Shown here: positions 1 through 10,880 of the stretch, piece after piece
Numbering within the stretch: position 1 is the first letter of the stretch
Layout of the letters: each line of letters starts with the position of its first letter
Assembly (NCBI GenBank): GCA_013398175.1
Contig: VZRZ01008565.1
Coordinates: forward strand, 317,290 to 381,289
Direction of reading: 5' to 3'
DNA length: 64,000 nucleotides
Source: Climacteris rufus
Taxonomy: Eukaryota > Chordata > Aves > Passeriformes > Climacteridae
Position numbers and translations under genes: made by a program
Notes under the pieces: generated by a model
Databases searched by the model: none
Told to the model about the DNA's origin: nothing
Seen by the model: the letters and a program-made list of their open reading frames with translations, nothing else

Positions 1-1293
1 TGACTGAGTGGCACTGGGGGGTTTCTGCTCCTTTCCAGGGAAGGAAAGTGGGGCTTGGGGTTGGAGGGAATGTGGGCATGGACATCAGTGATGCGGCGCT
101 GGAAGGGAGGAACTCTGGGGAAAGCCACGCAGCAGGTGAGGGGACAGTGGCAAATCCAGGCTCCTGCTGCTGCTGGAGAGAGGGAAAAATCCCACCTGTG
201 GCATAGACATGTCCTGGGAGGAGGGCAGGAGGCACCAGGGCATCTTCCAGTAGCAGCAAACCCTCCAAAAGAGTTCTCTCTCTTCCCTGGGTGCTTCTGC
301 ACCCTCCCTCTCCCCTTTAACAGCACTGCTATCACCAAATGCATCACCCAAGATGTTTCCAGCTGTATTTCTTCTGCAGGAAACACCATTTGTCCCACGG
401 GTTTGGGCAGAGACACCCACTGGCAGTCAGGGAATGGGAATGGGGGCTGCTGTGCAAGAGCTCCTGTTGGAAAATGCTTTGGCAGAGAGGCGTGAGAAGA
501 AAGCTGTGAAGGGAGCAGTTAATTCGTGCTGAAAACTTTAATGGGATGTACAAATGTTACAGCTTGTTCTGGAGCTCTGTTTCTGCTGAAGTTAAACAAA
601 GCTATTCGGCTTCAAAGGCTCTTCTGGGTAGAGCTTCTGTATTGCAAATTATTCTTAGCAAAACCTCTCATCAGAGAAAGGAATCTATGCTTGCAGAAGG
701 GGAAAATAGCGCTATTTTTTTTCCCAGCTAAATTTCAGAATTGGAGAAGAATTAATGTTTTCTGGTGAGCTCCAGCACCTCACATTCCTCAAGTTTGTTC
801 AGACTCAGCATTCCAAGAGCAGCTCAGAGGTGTCAGAAAGTGCCTTATATCCTGCATTCCCTCAGAGCTTCGCTGGGGAAAAGGGACTTTCTCCCTTTCT
901 AAAGTGGGGCTGGTTCTTTAAAACACCTGGGTTTAGCAAGGCCCCTTCTGGGAACGCTCTGCTATGGATCACTTGTAGCCACTACAGCGAGTTAGTGGCC
1001 CAGGAGGGAAAATTAGCTCAGAATTCATTTGGGTGTGAGAATCAACCCGCTGTGGGCTGGGCTGGAAGGTGGCTGGGCCTGCATTGTGCAAAGATGTCAC
1101 AGCAGGGCCAGGTCTCTGCTCTCCTCAGGCTGGGGCACTGTAGCAGTGCCTTGAGTGGATCCTGCTGACACAGGGTCTCCATCAGGTTTTTGGCAACTTA
1201 CTCCTGCCCACCCCAGCAGTGATTTTGTTGGTCCTCAGTGAAGAAACAGGGATGTGAGGTGGAGGGGGAAAAGCAGAAAGTGTTTGGAGTAAA
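1..1293. other. Unique non-coding sequence, no gene seen
   Basis: Mixed-composition DNA with a slightly AT-rich patch around 640-760. Short open frames occur on both strands, but they overlap each other, lack recognisable domains and show no paired splice signals I trust. No repeat family is recognised before the CR1 tip that starts at 1294. Confidence 0.6.
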
Positions 1294-1416
1294 GGAAGTG
1301 TCCAAGGCCAGGTTGGACGGGGCTCAGAGCAACCTGGGATAGTGGGAGGTGTCCCTGCCCATGGGACTGGATGGGCTGTAAGGTCCCGTTCAGCCCAAAC
1401 CATCCTGTGACTATGA
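1294..1416 (+). mobile_element. CR1 LINE 3' tip, 5'-truncated (sense)
   Basis: Seen: GTCCAAGGCCAGGTTGGA near 1300, then the GATAGTGGGAGGTGTCCCTG phrase, then a terminal AAGGTCCCGTTCAGCCCAAA and CATCCTGTGA. This is the last part of the reverse transcriptase frame (VSKARLD-like) plus the 3' UTR. Only about 120 bp survive. Its 3' end faces that of an antisense copy 55 bp downstream. Confidence 0.85.
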
Positions 1417-1471
1417 AATTAAATTCAAGACAGGATAAAGCTGTCTGCTGGATGAGGGGAGAGGGAAATAA

Positions 1472-1602
1472 CATGGACTCAGAGTGGTTTGGGTTGGAAG
1501 GACCTTAAAGCCCAACCCATTCCACCCCCTGCCATGGCAGGGACACCTTCCACTACCCCAGGGTGCTCCAAGCCCTGTCCAACCTGGCCTTGGACAGATC
1601 CT
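1472..1602 (-). mobile_element. CR1 LINE 3' tip, 5'-truncated (antisense)
   Basis: On the + strand it opens with a CAGAGTGGTTTGGGTTGGAA phrase, then CCACCCCCTGCCATGGCAGG, and stops inside the TGGCCTTGGAC segment. It is therefore a 3' tip inserted on the minus strand. It forms an inverted pair with the copy at 1294-1416. Confidence 0.85.
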
Positions 1603-3249
1603 GTTTCATTAATCCCAGGTTTTGACACTGTTTCCCTCAGGAGAGCCTTCAAGAGGCTCCTGAGTGTCCCATGAAACGCAGTGTGGTTGGAGAACCAAGG
1701 AACTCACACCCTGCCAGCCCATGTGTGCTCCCAGCCCACACCCACCTTGGTATGAGGAAATTTTCAATATGGATTTCTCTGTACACAAAGCCAGATCGAT
1801 GGAATAAACAAGGAAATGGGTCCCTGAGTGGGGCTCTTGGGGCCCCAAATGTGCTGAGCAGCTCAGCAAACACGGCCTGGACCCAGGGCTGGGCAGGCAA
1901 ACCACGCCCCAGCAAAGCCCACTCTCAGCTCTAATCCCAAGGATGAGAGAGGGAAAATATTTACACTGAGGAGTTCAAGTGGGCAAATAAGCCAGCCTTT
2001 TTCAAATGGAGCAATCACAGCACAGGCTGGGGCTCACAGACAAGTTCGTGTTTGGGCCTGGGTCTCCAATGTTGCTCTTTTCCTTCGACAAACTGTTCCT
2101 TGTCAAGGCCTCAGAAGCAGGGACACTGAATTCAGTCTGTGCAGACACACATGGTATGTGTTTCAGAAACGGGTTCTCCTTGGGTCTGCAGTCAGATTAT
2201 ATTAAATTTTGCCTCTTTGGCAAGCAGGGACCAGCTTCCCCATCCTCAAGCTGCCGAAGCTGCACATTCCTGCAGCTGCCCTGTGCCCTCCAGCACACAG
2301 AAACCGCCTCGCCAAGAGCCTTTTGTGCTGAACAACTACGGCTGAAATCCCTGCAAAGCCTCAAGTAAACACAATATTGAGCTTCTGTGGGCTCGTGGTG
2401 CAGGGGCCGAGGGCAGCTCACCCAGCTGAGGCTGCTGCAGCTGCAGAGAGGGATCTGTGCTGCTCCTGGGGATGCAGAGCTGCTCTGGAGCCGCAGCAGC
2501 AGCAGCTTCCCTGGCTGCAGCAAAGCATTCACAACAGTGGCCGGAAAGGCTGTGAAATAAATCACATCCCCTCCTGCTCCTGGGGCAAGGCAGATGCTCT
2601 GGCAATTAAGGAACATGGATCTCAGAAGAGTCTCCATCAGGCTGGGACAGCAGCTCCCGCTGGGCCGGAGGTGGGAACAGGCTCCAGCAGAACGCGCGGC
2701 TCCCCTGCCCGTTTGGAAAACCATCCATCTCCAGCAGGGACGGCCGCCCCAATGCATCACTGTGCTCCTGCTGGGAGCCAGCTGGAGTCCCTGGGACCCC
2801 ACAGGTCCCTGCCAGGTCAGTGTGACGCCTCCAGACCTTCACTTTTGGGGCTGCCGCTCCGGACTCTGCAGCAGCACGGTGCTGGTGCTGCTGTGGGGTT
2901 GGGGCCATGGGGACTGGGGGGTGCCAGGCTTCCCCTCCTGCAGAGGCTTGGGCTCTCAAATCCCATCCCTAAAAGCCACAGGATGCTGCTTTGGGCTGTC
3001 AGCAGGAAAGTGAGGAATCTCTCCTGCCATGCAGGAACAGCACGGAGGAGAAGCTGGAGAAGTGCAGGGGGGCCAGACCGTGATTTGGTGTCAGATTTGG
3101 GGGCCAAGCCCCAGCTCTGTAGCAGTTTAGACAAGAAAGCGGTTTCAGGCTCTCTCCTGCTTTCCCTGGTGTGCCTCAGCAGGGTTGGGGTTCCCCCAGT
3201 CCAGCAATTCCCGGCACATCCCGGTGCTCCCGGGCACTGCCGGCAGCCA
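1603..3249. other. Unique GC-rich sequence, no gene supported
   Basis: From about 2390 to 3240 the sequence is rich in CTG/CAG and GC. It keeps a 331-codon frame open (2377-3372) that begins only at TTG, has no domain and overlaps other long frames on both strands. I treat this as a composition effect. Confidence 0.5.
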
Positions 3250-3640
3250 GGAGTGGGAACTATCGATTGCGGGGCATCGCGAGCTCATTTAAACAGATGG
3301 GCTTTTAGGAGTGAGTTAGGGGAACTGTGCAACTGGAAAAGCATGAGCAATGTCTCTGGTTCCTCGGGCTAATCCCAGCAATAATGCATGTTTACTGACA
3401 AGGTTCTCTGCACAAAGAGCAGCTCCCATTTATCCCGTTTATCCACTTATCGGGAGAGCAGATAGCGGGGTAAACGACTCCGAGGCAAGTCCACAGCCAT
3501 AAATCAGCGAGTTTTTTTCCCAAAGAGCAAACAGAAGGACAGGCCTCGGCACGACAGCTTTGCACCTCGAGGAGAAATGACTCAGTTCTGAGCTGGGAGG
3601 ACACAGCAGACCTCGCACGGAGTTTTAGTCGAGTTTCTTC
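3250..3640. promoter_or_regulatory. Candidate enhancer-like non-coding block
   Basis: A compact block with many transcription-factor words: GGGCTAATCCC (OTX/PITX-like TAATCC) near 3369, AATGCATG, GTTTAC (forkhead-like) near 3390, repeated TTATC words at 3429-3450, CCATAAATCA near 3497 and a perfect AP-1 site TGACTCA at 3578-3584. CpG is also more frequent than in flanking DNA. The function is inferred from motif density only. An ordinary unique stretch would look similar without a conservation test. Confidence 0.3.
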
Positions 3641-4119
3641 TTCATCTGCCATTCCAGCACCAGGCTCTGAGTTCAAAATATTCTCTTTGATGTGCTTTCA
3701 CAGAGGACCACGCTCCAGCCAAGCATACCCACTGCTTCTAGGAAATAACTGTATATTCCTATTACTCCTCATGATCCCTCACAATCAAATCCCTTCTCAT
3801 AGTCCTCTCTAGGCTAAATGACTCCAGTGCTTGTGGTGCCTCTCTTGTTCTGGTTAATCATGTCTTTTCTCACTTCCAAGAATGAAGAGAGAGGCAGCAA
3901 GTGAGTTGGGACAAAGAAAAATAATTTTAAAAACTCACAAAAAATTGATGTGATTGAAAAGTATTTACTTCCCTTGCATGAAAGGTGTCTGTGTGCTTTT
4001 AAGTTTCCAGGTTCAGCAGAGAAAAGTGATTTCTGTTTGTAATTAAATTCTTAGATTGAGTCTGCATCCAAGTTTATCTTCCATAAACAGGAAGGCAGTC
4101 AATGATTTGCATCAATGCA
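3641..4119. other. AT-rich unique sequence, nothing recognised
   Basis: AT-rich stretch with short A and T runs. No long frame, repeat family or clear motif cluster is seen. Confidence 0.5.
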
Positions 4120-4174
4120 AAGGTTGGAACTCGAGGATTTTTAAGGTCCCTCCCAACCCAAACCTTTCCATGAT
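4120..4174 (+). mobile_element. Very short, decayed CR1 3' end (sense)
   Basis: AGGTTGGAACTCGAGGATTT is followed by TTAAGGTCCCTCCCAACCCA and CTTTCCATGAT, which matches the last ~55 bp of the CR1 3' end including its AAGGTCCCTTCCAACCC signature. Shortness and mismatches suggest an old or heavily 5'-truncated insertion. Confidence 0.65.
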
Positions 4175-5424
4175 CAATTTTATTTGTCTCCTTCTTCTTA
4201 AGTCCACCTGGGGGAAGGACAGCACATTCCTAGGAGGAGAACCTGTTTGGGTCAAAAAGATGCCTTTTTAGGAATATGGATTTCCAGTCCCAGCCTGCTG
4301 CTGATCTATATGTGCAGTTCCCGTCATATATGGGAAGATTCATTAAGGAGAGATGGGGAAGGCAGACCCAGGCTGGGGGATGCATTAGAAAGGCTCTTTG
4401 TTATTTCAGTGAGAAACACCTCGATGGATTGGTTTCCATTAGAAGGAGAGAAAATAATCCTTCACTGCTTGTCTCTAATGGAGGCGCCCATTGCTGCTGC
4501 TGGAGACAGCTGACAGCCTCCTCTCCTCATCCATTCTGGTTCCAGTTCCCTTCTGGAGGAGGAGTCAGATTTTTGTGGGAAATGGGGGCACAGGACACAA
4601 ATGTCAGGGTGACCTCGGGGCTGTCCCTCCCCAGCTGTCCCTCGGGTGCTTTTTGCTCAAAAATCCGTGTCCAACTCACTCCCCATTATTCACAGCACCA
4701 TATATCAGCCTCCCCCAAGTTTTTCCTACCTCTGGCATTGCAGTGCTGCCAGTGGATGGACAGCACAGGTTTGCTGGGAGCTTTTCTGGCAAAAAAAGAA
4801 CCCAACACAGGAGAGCATTTGGCCATTACATTTCACTCTAAACCATGTGTCCCAGGCTGTGTTTGCTCATAAGCGTCTCCTTGGTGTTCCCAAAGTGCCA
4901 GCCTTGCCAGGTGTGTAATGGGAATGCTTCTGCTGATGCTCCAGCTTCCCTCCAGGACGCTACCTGGGCTCCTGGAGCAGGAGGTGTCAGCCCATGTGTC
5001 AGCTCTGGCAATGTGTGCCACCAATAAAAACCCTTGGTGGCCTCTCTGGAAGAGGTGCAGATCCAGGTCCCGGAGCACAGGAAAAGCTGCACTAGGATGA
5101 GAAAAGCCCCTTCCTCAGCTGCAGGGTTGGATTAGAGCAGCTTTGTGGGGAACACAGGATCAGAGAAGATATCACTGCACCTTATCACTGACCTGCCAGC
5201 TCAAGCTCCCTGCCAGGACCTGCTTTAGGATGACGCACCAACAGGATTTTGGGGGTAGAAATCACTGGTGTGTGAAGAGATTCCTGAAATGGTGACCATG
5301 AGTCCCCTTGGAAGAACTTCCTTTGCCTCATGCTGAAGGAGGCTGGGTAACTGCTTTTTTTAGGATACCCATTACATATATGATGTGTTTTATGCATTAT
5401 TTATATATTATTATAGCAGTGAGA
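4175..5424. other. Unique sequence, no gene supported
   Basis: Contains overlapping frames up to 198 codons (4276-4872) in mutually exclusive phases. None carries a domain I recognise. Around 5370-5420 there is an AT-rich patch (TATTTATATATTATTATAG) just before the CR1 copy, a plausible insertion target. Confidence 0.5.
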
Positions 5425-5888
5425 CAATGGTGAGGGAGGTGATTCTCCCCCTCTGCTCTGCTCTGGTGAGGCCCCACTGCAGAGCTGCCTCCAGCCCTGG
5501 GGTTCCCAGCAGAAGGATGTGGAGCTGCTGGAGCAAATCCAAAGAAAGCCACAGAGATGCCCCAAGGGCTGGAGCCCCTCTGCTCTGGAGCCAGGCTGAG
5601 AGAGCTGGGGGTGCTCACCTGGAGAAGGGAAGGCTCCAAGGAGACCTCAGAGCGCCTGCAGGGCCAAAAGGGGCTCCAGGAGAGCTGGAGAGGGACTGGG
5701 GACAGGGGATGGAGGAACAGGACACAGGGAATGGCTTCCCACTGCCAGAGGGCAGGGTTAGGTGGAATATTGGGGAGAAATTGCTCCCTGTGAGGCTGGG
5801 GAGGCCCTGGCACAGGGTGCCCAGAGAAGCTGTGGCTGCCCCTGGATCCCTGGCAGTGTCCAAGGCCAGGATGGATGGGGCTTTGAAC
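5425..5888 (+). mobile_element. CR1 LINE fragment with reverse transcriptase C-terminus (sense)
   Basis: Translates to REVILPLCSALVRPH at 5437-5481, the conserved CR1 reverse-transcriptase C-terminal motif. Frameshifted remnants of ELLERVQRR, ERLGELG-like and WHRVPREAVAAP follow. The copy stops at the ARMDGALN-like segment (about 5885), so the 3' UTR and tail are missing. A pyrimidine-rich tract replaces them. Frameshifts make it a dead copy. Confidence 0.9.
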
Positions 5889-5990
5889 CTTGTTCCATCT
5901 CCTCCTCCATCTCCTCCTTTCCATCCTCTCCCACTGCTCAACCATCATCCCTCTGCCCTCTCTCCTCCTTCCCATTCCTTCACTGCTTTT
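5889..5990 (+). repeat. Polypyrimidine (TCC/CTCC)-rich tract
   Basis: About 100 bp of nearly pure C and T on the + strand with TCCTCC words, abutting the truncated end of the CR1 copy. Homopurine-homopyrimidine tracts like this can form triplex DNA. No exact unit is repeated. Confidence 0.75.
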
Positions 5991-7059
5991 CTGCTTTGGG
6001 TAAGCTCAGATTCTGAGGTTTCAGCTTCCAGTCACCAACAAGGAGCTACAGGGATGGTGCAAACCAGCTTTTCCAGGAGCTCTTGGCTTGGACTAAGTTT
6101 GGATGCATTTCCAAGAGGCCACCCCTGACCTCAGCTGCTCTGTCAAGCAGCACAGGCTTTTTTTCCCAGGAGCACAGAATTTCCTCAAGGTTCTGAAATT
6201 GCTTAAATGTGAGATAGGAAAAATCAGAGTTTGTTTCCTTCACATTTCAAGGAAAGCTCAACCCTGTTAGACACCAGCCATGGAAGCTCCGGCCCAAAGA
6301 ATCAAAATCTAGAAAATTATACGCAGGGTTGTGGTTTTATTTCAGGAGATCCTGTCAGGAAACTGTAAATGGAAACAGGTTGTGCTCTGTGTAATAGAGA
6401 ACAGTAATAATTGTTTGCCATATGTGTGCTCTCACCTGCTCCTTCTCCCTCAGAAAAAGCATTTAAAACAATTTCTTATGAAGAAACACTCAGAAAGGAA
6501 GAATCCTGAATTTATTATTTTTATATATTATTCATATAAAGACAACACCCAAACTTTTCTCAGCTCTGCACAGAAAGAGAGGAAGATAAAGCCTCTGGCC
6601 CAAAGAGACTTCGAAATAAATGGAAAATTAGGTTTGGATCTGCCTCTGTGTGTGTGTGTGCACGTAAAATTTTTAAGTATTACTGAAGAAAGTGTGGGGG
6701 AAAAATTGAATTATACATCAGTTTATTCACCACCAGGAAAAAAAAAATAGTCAAGTCTGCACACTCTTGATAGCATTTTAATAATTTACAAACTCAAATT
6801 TCACCCTGGGAGTGACTTTCAGGAGAAGCAAGGAATGCTGTGACTGTAAACACAGTTGGAAGGGAATGGGAAATCATGGTGGGTCTTCTGCCCAGGGAAA
6901 GGAGATGGCAGGAGGAGAGGGAGCTGGCTGGGGAAATGGGGGCCCTCTCTGGGCACCTTGGAGAGGGCAGTAGGGATGGGGCAGAGCACGAGCACCCCTG
7001 GCCACTGCACCCCTTGGCAGTGCCCAAAGTAAATCCTCATTCCAATCCTCATGTTCTCC
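5991..7059. other. Unique sequence with AT-rich centre
   Basis: The interval 6300-6790 is AT-rich and holds a (TG)7 run at 6647-6660. The part from 6850 to 7040 is purine-rich. No gene, exon or recognised repeat family is seen. Confidence 0.5.
6647..6660 (+). repeat. (TG)7 microsatellite
   Basis: Seven uninterrupted TG dinucleotides. Too short to be very unstable but usable as a marker. Confidence 0.9.
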
Positions 7060-7157
7060 AAAGGGACTTGGAGCAACCTGGGCTAGTGGAAGGTGTCCCT
7101 GTGGAGGAATGAGGCGGTCTTAAGGTCCCTTCCAACACAAATCTTGTGATTCAATGA
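7060..7157 (+). mobile_element. CR1 3' tip (sense), internally shortened
   Basis: GGAGCAACCTGGGCTAGTGG and AAGGTGTCCCTG are followed directly by a shortened UTR, then TTAAGGTCCCTTCCAACACA and TTGTGATTCAATGA. The CATGGCAGGGG segment normally between these parts is missing, so there is a small internal deletion. Confidence 0.8.
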
Positions 7158-9479
7158 AAACAGGCAGAATTCCTCCCTGCATTCCCTTGGGGAGTTCTTC
7201 CCTGTGGTAAAGCACCAGGATTTCCTGGTCTGTGGCGAGTTCCACTGCCCTCAGCACAGCAGGAGCCCCAACGCCATGGGAATGCTGGCAGGGGTGTCTG
7301 GGCAGGCAGCACCTCATGCACCCACAAGGTCTGGGTGTCCCAAAAGTGCTTGTGGAAGCCACAGCTGGAGGGGTCGAGTGGCAGGAGTTTGTCCATCCCA
7401 TGGCTGGTGCCTCTTCTCCCAAGGGCTGCAGCAGGGAGAAGGAGGCATGAGCCAGGATTCCTGAGACGTCCAGGAGGGGTTATGGATGGACAGAGGGGGT
7501 GTAAGGGTGTGTTACAGCGCACGTGGAGGGCTGTGCTCCACCTCGGCCTGTCCCAGACCTGCCTCACCTCCACCAGCTCCGTGTTGGCCCAGTGGGCACA
7601 GAGCTTGGGATCTGGGAATTCCACAGCAGCCCTTCCCAGCCACTGGAATGGGATCAGTGCCAAACACGGGGCTCACAGGGTGGGCAGTGCTGAGGGACCA
7701 ACAGCTGGAAAGGCCCTGGAATGTGGGGGCTGTGGCTTTCCCACGTGGCTGAGGAACCTGGTGGCAGCGGGGAAAACGGTGCCAGAGGCGTGCCTGGCAT
7801 CCCTGAGCTGCCCCGGGCCCTGCTGCAGGGCCAGCACCGGGGACAGCGACAGCAGCCTCGGGAATCTCTGTGAGGACTTCCTGCTGCTTCTCCAGCTGCC
7901 TTTGTGCGAGTTCCTCCGCCCCAGGGATGCAGCAGGACCTGCATTTCTGTTTGCCGGGGAAAGTTGCTGTGATCACTGGAAGTGGTGACAAAACCTCTCC
8001 CTGTTTCCCAGCACCCTCACTGCCTCTGCCCCTGGGTGGTTTTCCCATTGGGATTATTTTGTTCCCCAGGGGGTTTGAGGAGGATTTCCAGCAGCATCAG
8101 GGGACCCACAGGGTCAAGGGGACATGGCAGCAGGGTTTGGACATGCAGCTGGTGGCACAGGCAGGGGATAGGGACACCAAAAGCTGAGGGAACAGAGACT
8201 TTGTCTTGCCTGATCAGCTTCAAGAGGGCAACCAGATCTCCCACATCTCCCCAAATCTCCATCACTCCCTTGGAGAGCAGGGAGGAGGTGCTTCTGTTTG
8301 GGGAAGGTTTGTTATAGGATCCCTCCTCCAAAAGCCACCTTGGCAGCAGGAGTTGGAAGCTGGGGCTTCTCTTCTTTCTTTCTCCTTCTCCATTAATACA
8401 GGAAGAGGTCACATGGAAAACTCCCCATCCTGCCTGCTTGGCACCTCCTCCTGCCTGCTCCTGGAGCATCCCTGGAATGTTTTCGGCACACAGGAGGCTG
8501 CACAGGCCCTTGTCTAGTGAAACCTATTGTCCCACACTTTGTCTTCCCAAGGAGGCCATGGAAAAGCATCCCTTGGACCAGGTTCCCTGGACAGGCTCAC
8601 CTGCCCTGGCACAGGGATGATCCAAGCTGGACCACCAAGACCAACAGCCTCCTGAAAAACAGCAGGATCCAAATAATTAATTAGCGATGTTGTTATTAAT
8701 TAACACCTCTTGGAGTAGTGCTGGTGGTTGCTACCTTGTTCTGCCCTGTGGAAAGGCTGTTGGCTGCATCCATGGGAAGTGGCCTTTGGGAGAGCCTGTG
8801 GTGCCTCCTGCCCAGCGCTGCTCCCCCAGCGCGGGGTGTCCGGGAGCTGGGCTCTGGGAGCCACTAGATGTCAGGGTTACTCCGTGGGAGCCGCGACACC
8901 CGCCAGATGTGCCACAGCTGGCTTGACCTGCAGGTCCCCTGCGTGTCCCCCAGGGCAGGCCAGGGCCAAGCAGGGCCTGTGTCACAGCAGGAATTAGGGG
9001 AAAAGCCAGAAGGAAGGGGGATGCAGGCTTTGTCCCTGCACACTCTTCACTGTCTCCCTCCTGAATGACGGCCATGGGTTGGTTTGTCCAGGGAACTTCT
9101 GACCTTTACATTGCAGGAAAAACCTGTCCCCAGAGTCAGGGGTGTCTTAAAAACTGCTTGCTGGTGGTCACCCAGACAGGAATGTGCATGGATAGCCAGA
9201 GTGGGGTTGATTTCCTGCTGGACACAGGTTAAGGCATCACCTGAATCCCCCACCCTTGCACTGACCATGACTGTGACCAACCTTGACCCCTCAGCCCTGC
9301 TGTCCCAACAGGAAACACATTTTGATCCAATACAATTTAGCCTTTACAATCACCCTCTTCTTTTCTTCATACCCTCAGCACCCAAACCTACTGATTTGGT
9401 GGGAAAAAAATGTAGGAAATAGTTCTGATTTTTACAAAAAGTCTGAAAAAGTTGAGATTTTACAAGGACTGCAATGTGT
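7158..9479. other. Unique GC-rich sequence, no gene supported
   Basis: Overlapping frames of 170-217 codons exist on both strands between 7150 and 8050 but exclude one another and show no domain. A homeodomain-core doublet lies at 8671-8704 (listed separately). No repeat family is recognised. Confidence 0.5.
8671..8704. promoter_or_regulatory. Paired TAATTAATTA homeodomain-core cluster
   Basis: TAATTAATTAG at 8674-8684 and TTATTAATTAAC at 8693-8704 form two adjacent, nearly palindromic AT clusters of the type bound by homeodomain proteins. They stand out from a GC-rich neighbourhood. Binding is inferred from sequence only. Confidence 0.3.
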
Positions 9480-9724
9480 TCTTTAGATTAAAGGCATGTA
9501 TCTGAAACTGCCCAATTTTCTGGAACCTGACAGTTATTTTATTGCATTTATTCCAATATTTTACACTGAGTTCACATCATAAATAAGGCTTATTAACAAC
9601 TCATTTTAATGGATTAGGAACTAAAGGAGGTTATTTCATTATAAACAGGGGCATGCAGCATGGGCAGACTAAATTATTGATAATTTGAGAATTTTCCCTG
9701 TGGAAATACGTTCACTGGATTGGA
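9480..9724. promoter_or_regulatory. Candidate conserved AT-rich block
   Basis: Contains TTTATTGCATTTATTCC, CATCATAAATAAGG, CATTTTAATGGATTAGG and TAAATTATTGATAATTTG. This is a sharp change from the GC-rich DNA to the left. The sense CR1 copy begins at its right edge. Confidence 0.25.
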
Positions 9725-10224
9725 ATTACTGCATCCAGCCCTGGGGCCCAGCACAGGAAGGACCTGGAGCTGCTGGAGTCAGTCCAGAGGAAGAACCAAG
9801 AGGATCAGAGGGATGGAGCAGCTCTGCTGGGAGGAAAGGCTGGGAGAGCTGGGATTGTTCAGCCTGGAGAAGGGAAGCTTCAGGGTGACCTCATTGTGGC
9901 CTTGCAGTGCCTGAAGGAGCCAACAAGAATTTTGGAGAGAGACTGTTTGCAAGGGCCTGGAGTGCCAGGACAAGGGGGGATGACTTCAAACTGCCAGAGG
10001 GCAGGGTTAGATGGGATATTGGGAAGGAGTTGTCCCCCATGAGGATGGTGAGGCCCTGGCACAGGGTGCCCAGAGAAGCTGTGGCTGCCCCATCCCTGGA
10101 AGTGTCCAAGGTCAGGTTGGACAGGGCTTGGAGCAACCTGGGATAGTGGAAGATTTCCCTGCCATGACAGGAGTGAGACTGGAAGAGCTTTAACCCAAAC
10201 CCAAACCATTCTGGGATTCCATGA
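9725..10224 (+). mobile_element. CR1 LINE 3' fragment, ~500 bp, with complete 3' end (sense)
   Basis: One of the longest copies here. It starts near CTGCATCCAGCCCTGGGGCC, then encodes GMEQLCWEERLGELGLFSLE (reverse transcriptase C-terminus, 9813-9872) and RPWHRVPREAVAAPSLEVSK in another frame (from about 10052). It ends with a GATAGTGGAAGATTTCCCTG-type UTR and ACCATTCTGGGATTCCATGA. At least one frameshift separates the two peptide blocks. Confidence 0.93.
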
Positions 10225-10499
10225 AAGGACAGAAAGGGGGATCTCCGAGCTTTGGCAGGTCAGATGCTTAGTGAGTTGTTGACCTTGTTTCTCACCAGAT
10301 ACCTTAGAAAGTGGTTCAAGACTTTCCATCTTTCCTCCCCCACCTCAAGGCTCATCCTGACCTGTGGAAGAACATAGGAAACCTGGAATATGCAGCTCCA
10401 TATCCCTTTAGAACCCTTTTCAGCCAGAGCTGTAAGTGTGGCCTTCTGATTATCCATTTAATCCCTGGTTTTTTCCATTTTGCCCATGAACAACTTTCC
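10225..10499. other. Unique sequence between CR1 copy and AT-rich block
   Basis: No gene or repeat family seen. Short overlapping frames only. Confidence 0.5.
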
Positions 10500-10880
10500 A
10501 CAGCGAGAAGTCCCACGAACTAATTATGTCATACATGAAAATTTATTTTCCTTTATTAGTGTGAATTTTTCATGGGAAAGTATGTTATTTATTAGGGAAA
10601 AAAATCAACTCGATGGCTTTTTGTAGTTAGAGCCTCTAAAATCCCTGTCTCACTGAAGGAATCAACAATTAAAGCTGGCTCTTGGTTCCATCAGTACTTA
10701 GGCATGATAGATCTGCAATTTTGTAGTTTTCATTAGAGAAAATAGGCACCCAAGTCCATCAATAACCCATATCTATGTGTAGGGATACTGATAACAGCAG
10801 CCTATTAGATTCATTAGCGCTAATCAGGAGGGAGGCATTGATGGCAGCTCGTGGGTAATGCTCAGTTAAAGCAGTGCTCA
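10500..10880. promoter_or_regulatory. Candidate regulatory block with palindromic homeodomain site
   Basis: AT-rich, with TAATTATGTCAT at 10521-10532 and a perfect 12-bp palindrome ATTAGCGCTAAT at 10813-10824, which places two homeodomain cores head to head. CATCAATAACCC and GATACTGATAACAGC lie between. The density of such words and the lack of repeats suggest a conserved element. This is not tested here. Confidence 0.35.

Noticed and set aside
2377..3372. 331-codon open frame on the plus strand
   Set aside because: Begins only at TTG, lies in GC/CTG-rich DNA with long frames open in other phases and on the other strand, and has no domain or splice borders.
5020..5035. AATAAA-type words as polyadenylation signals (also near 16060, 22731, 48893, 58966)
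   Set aside because: AATAAA is frequent by chance in AT-containing vertebrate DNA and none follows a supported gene.
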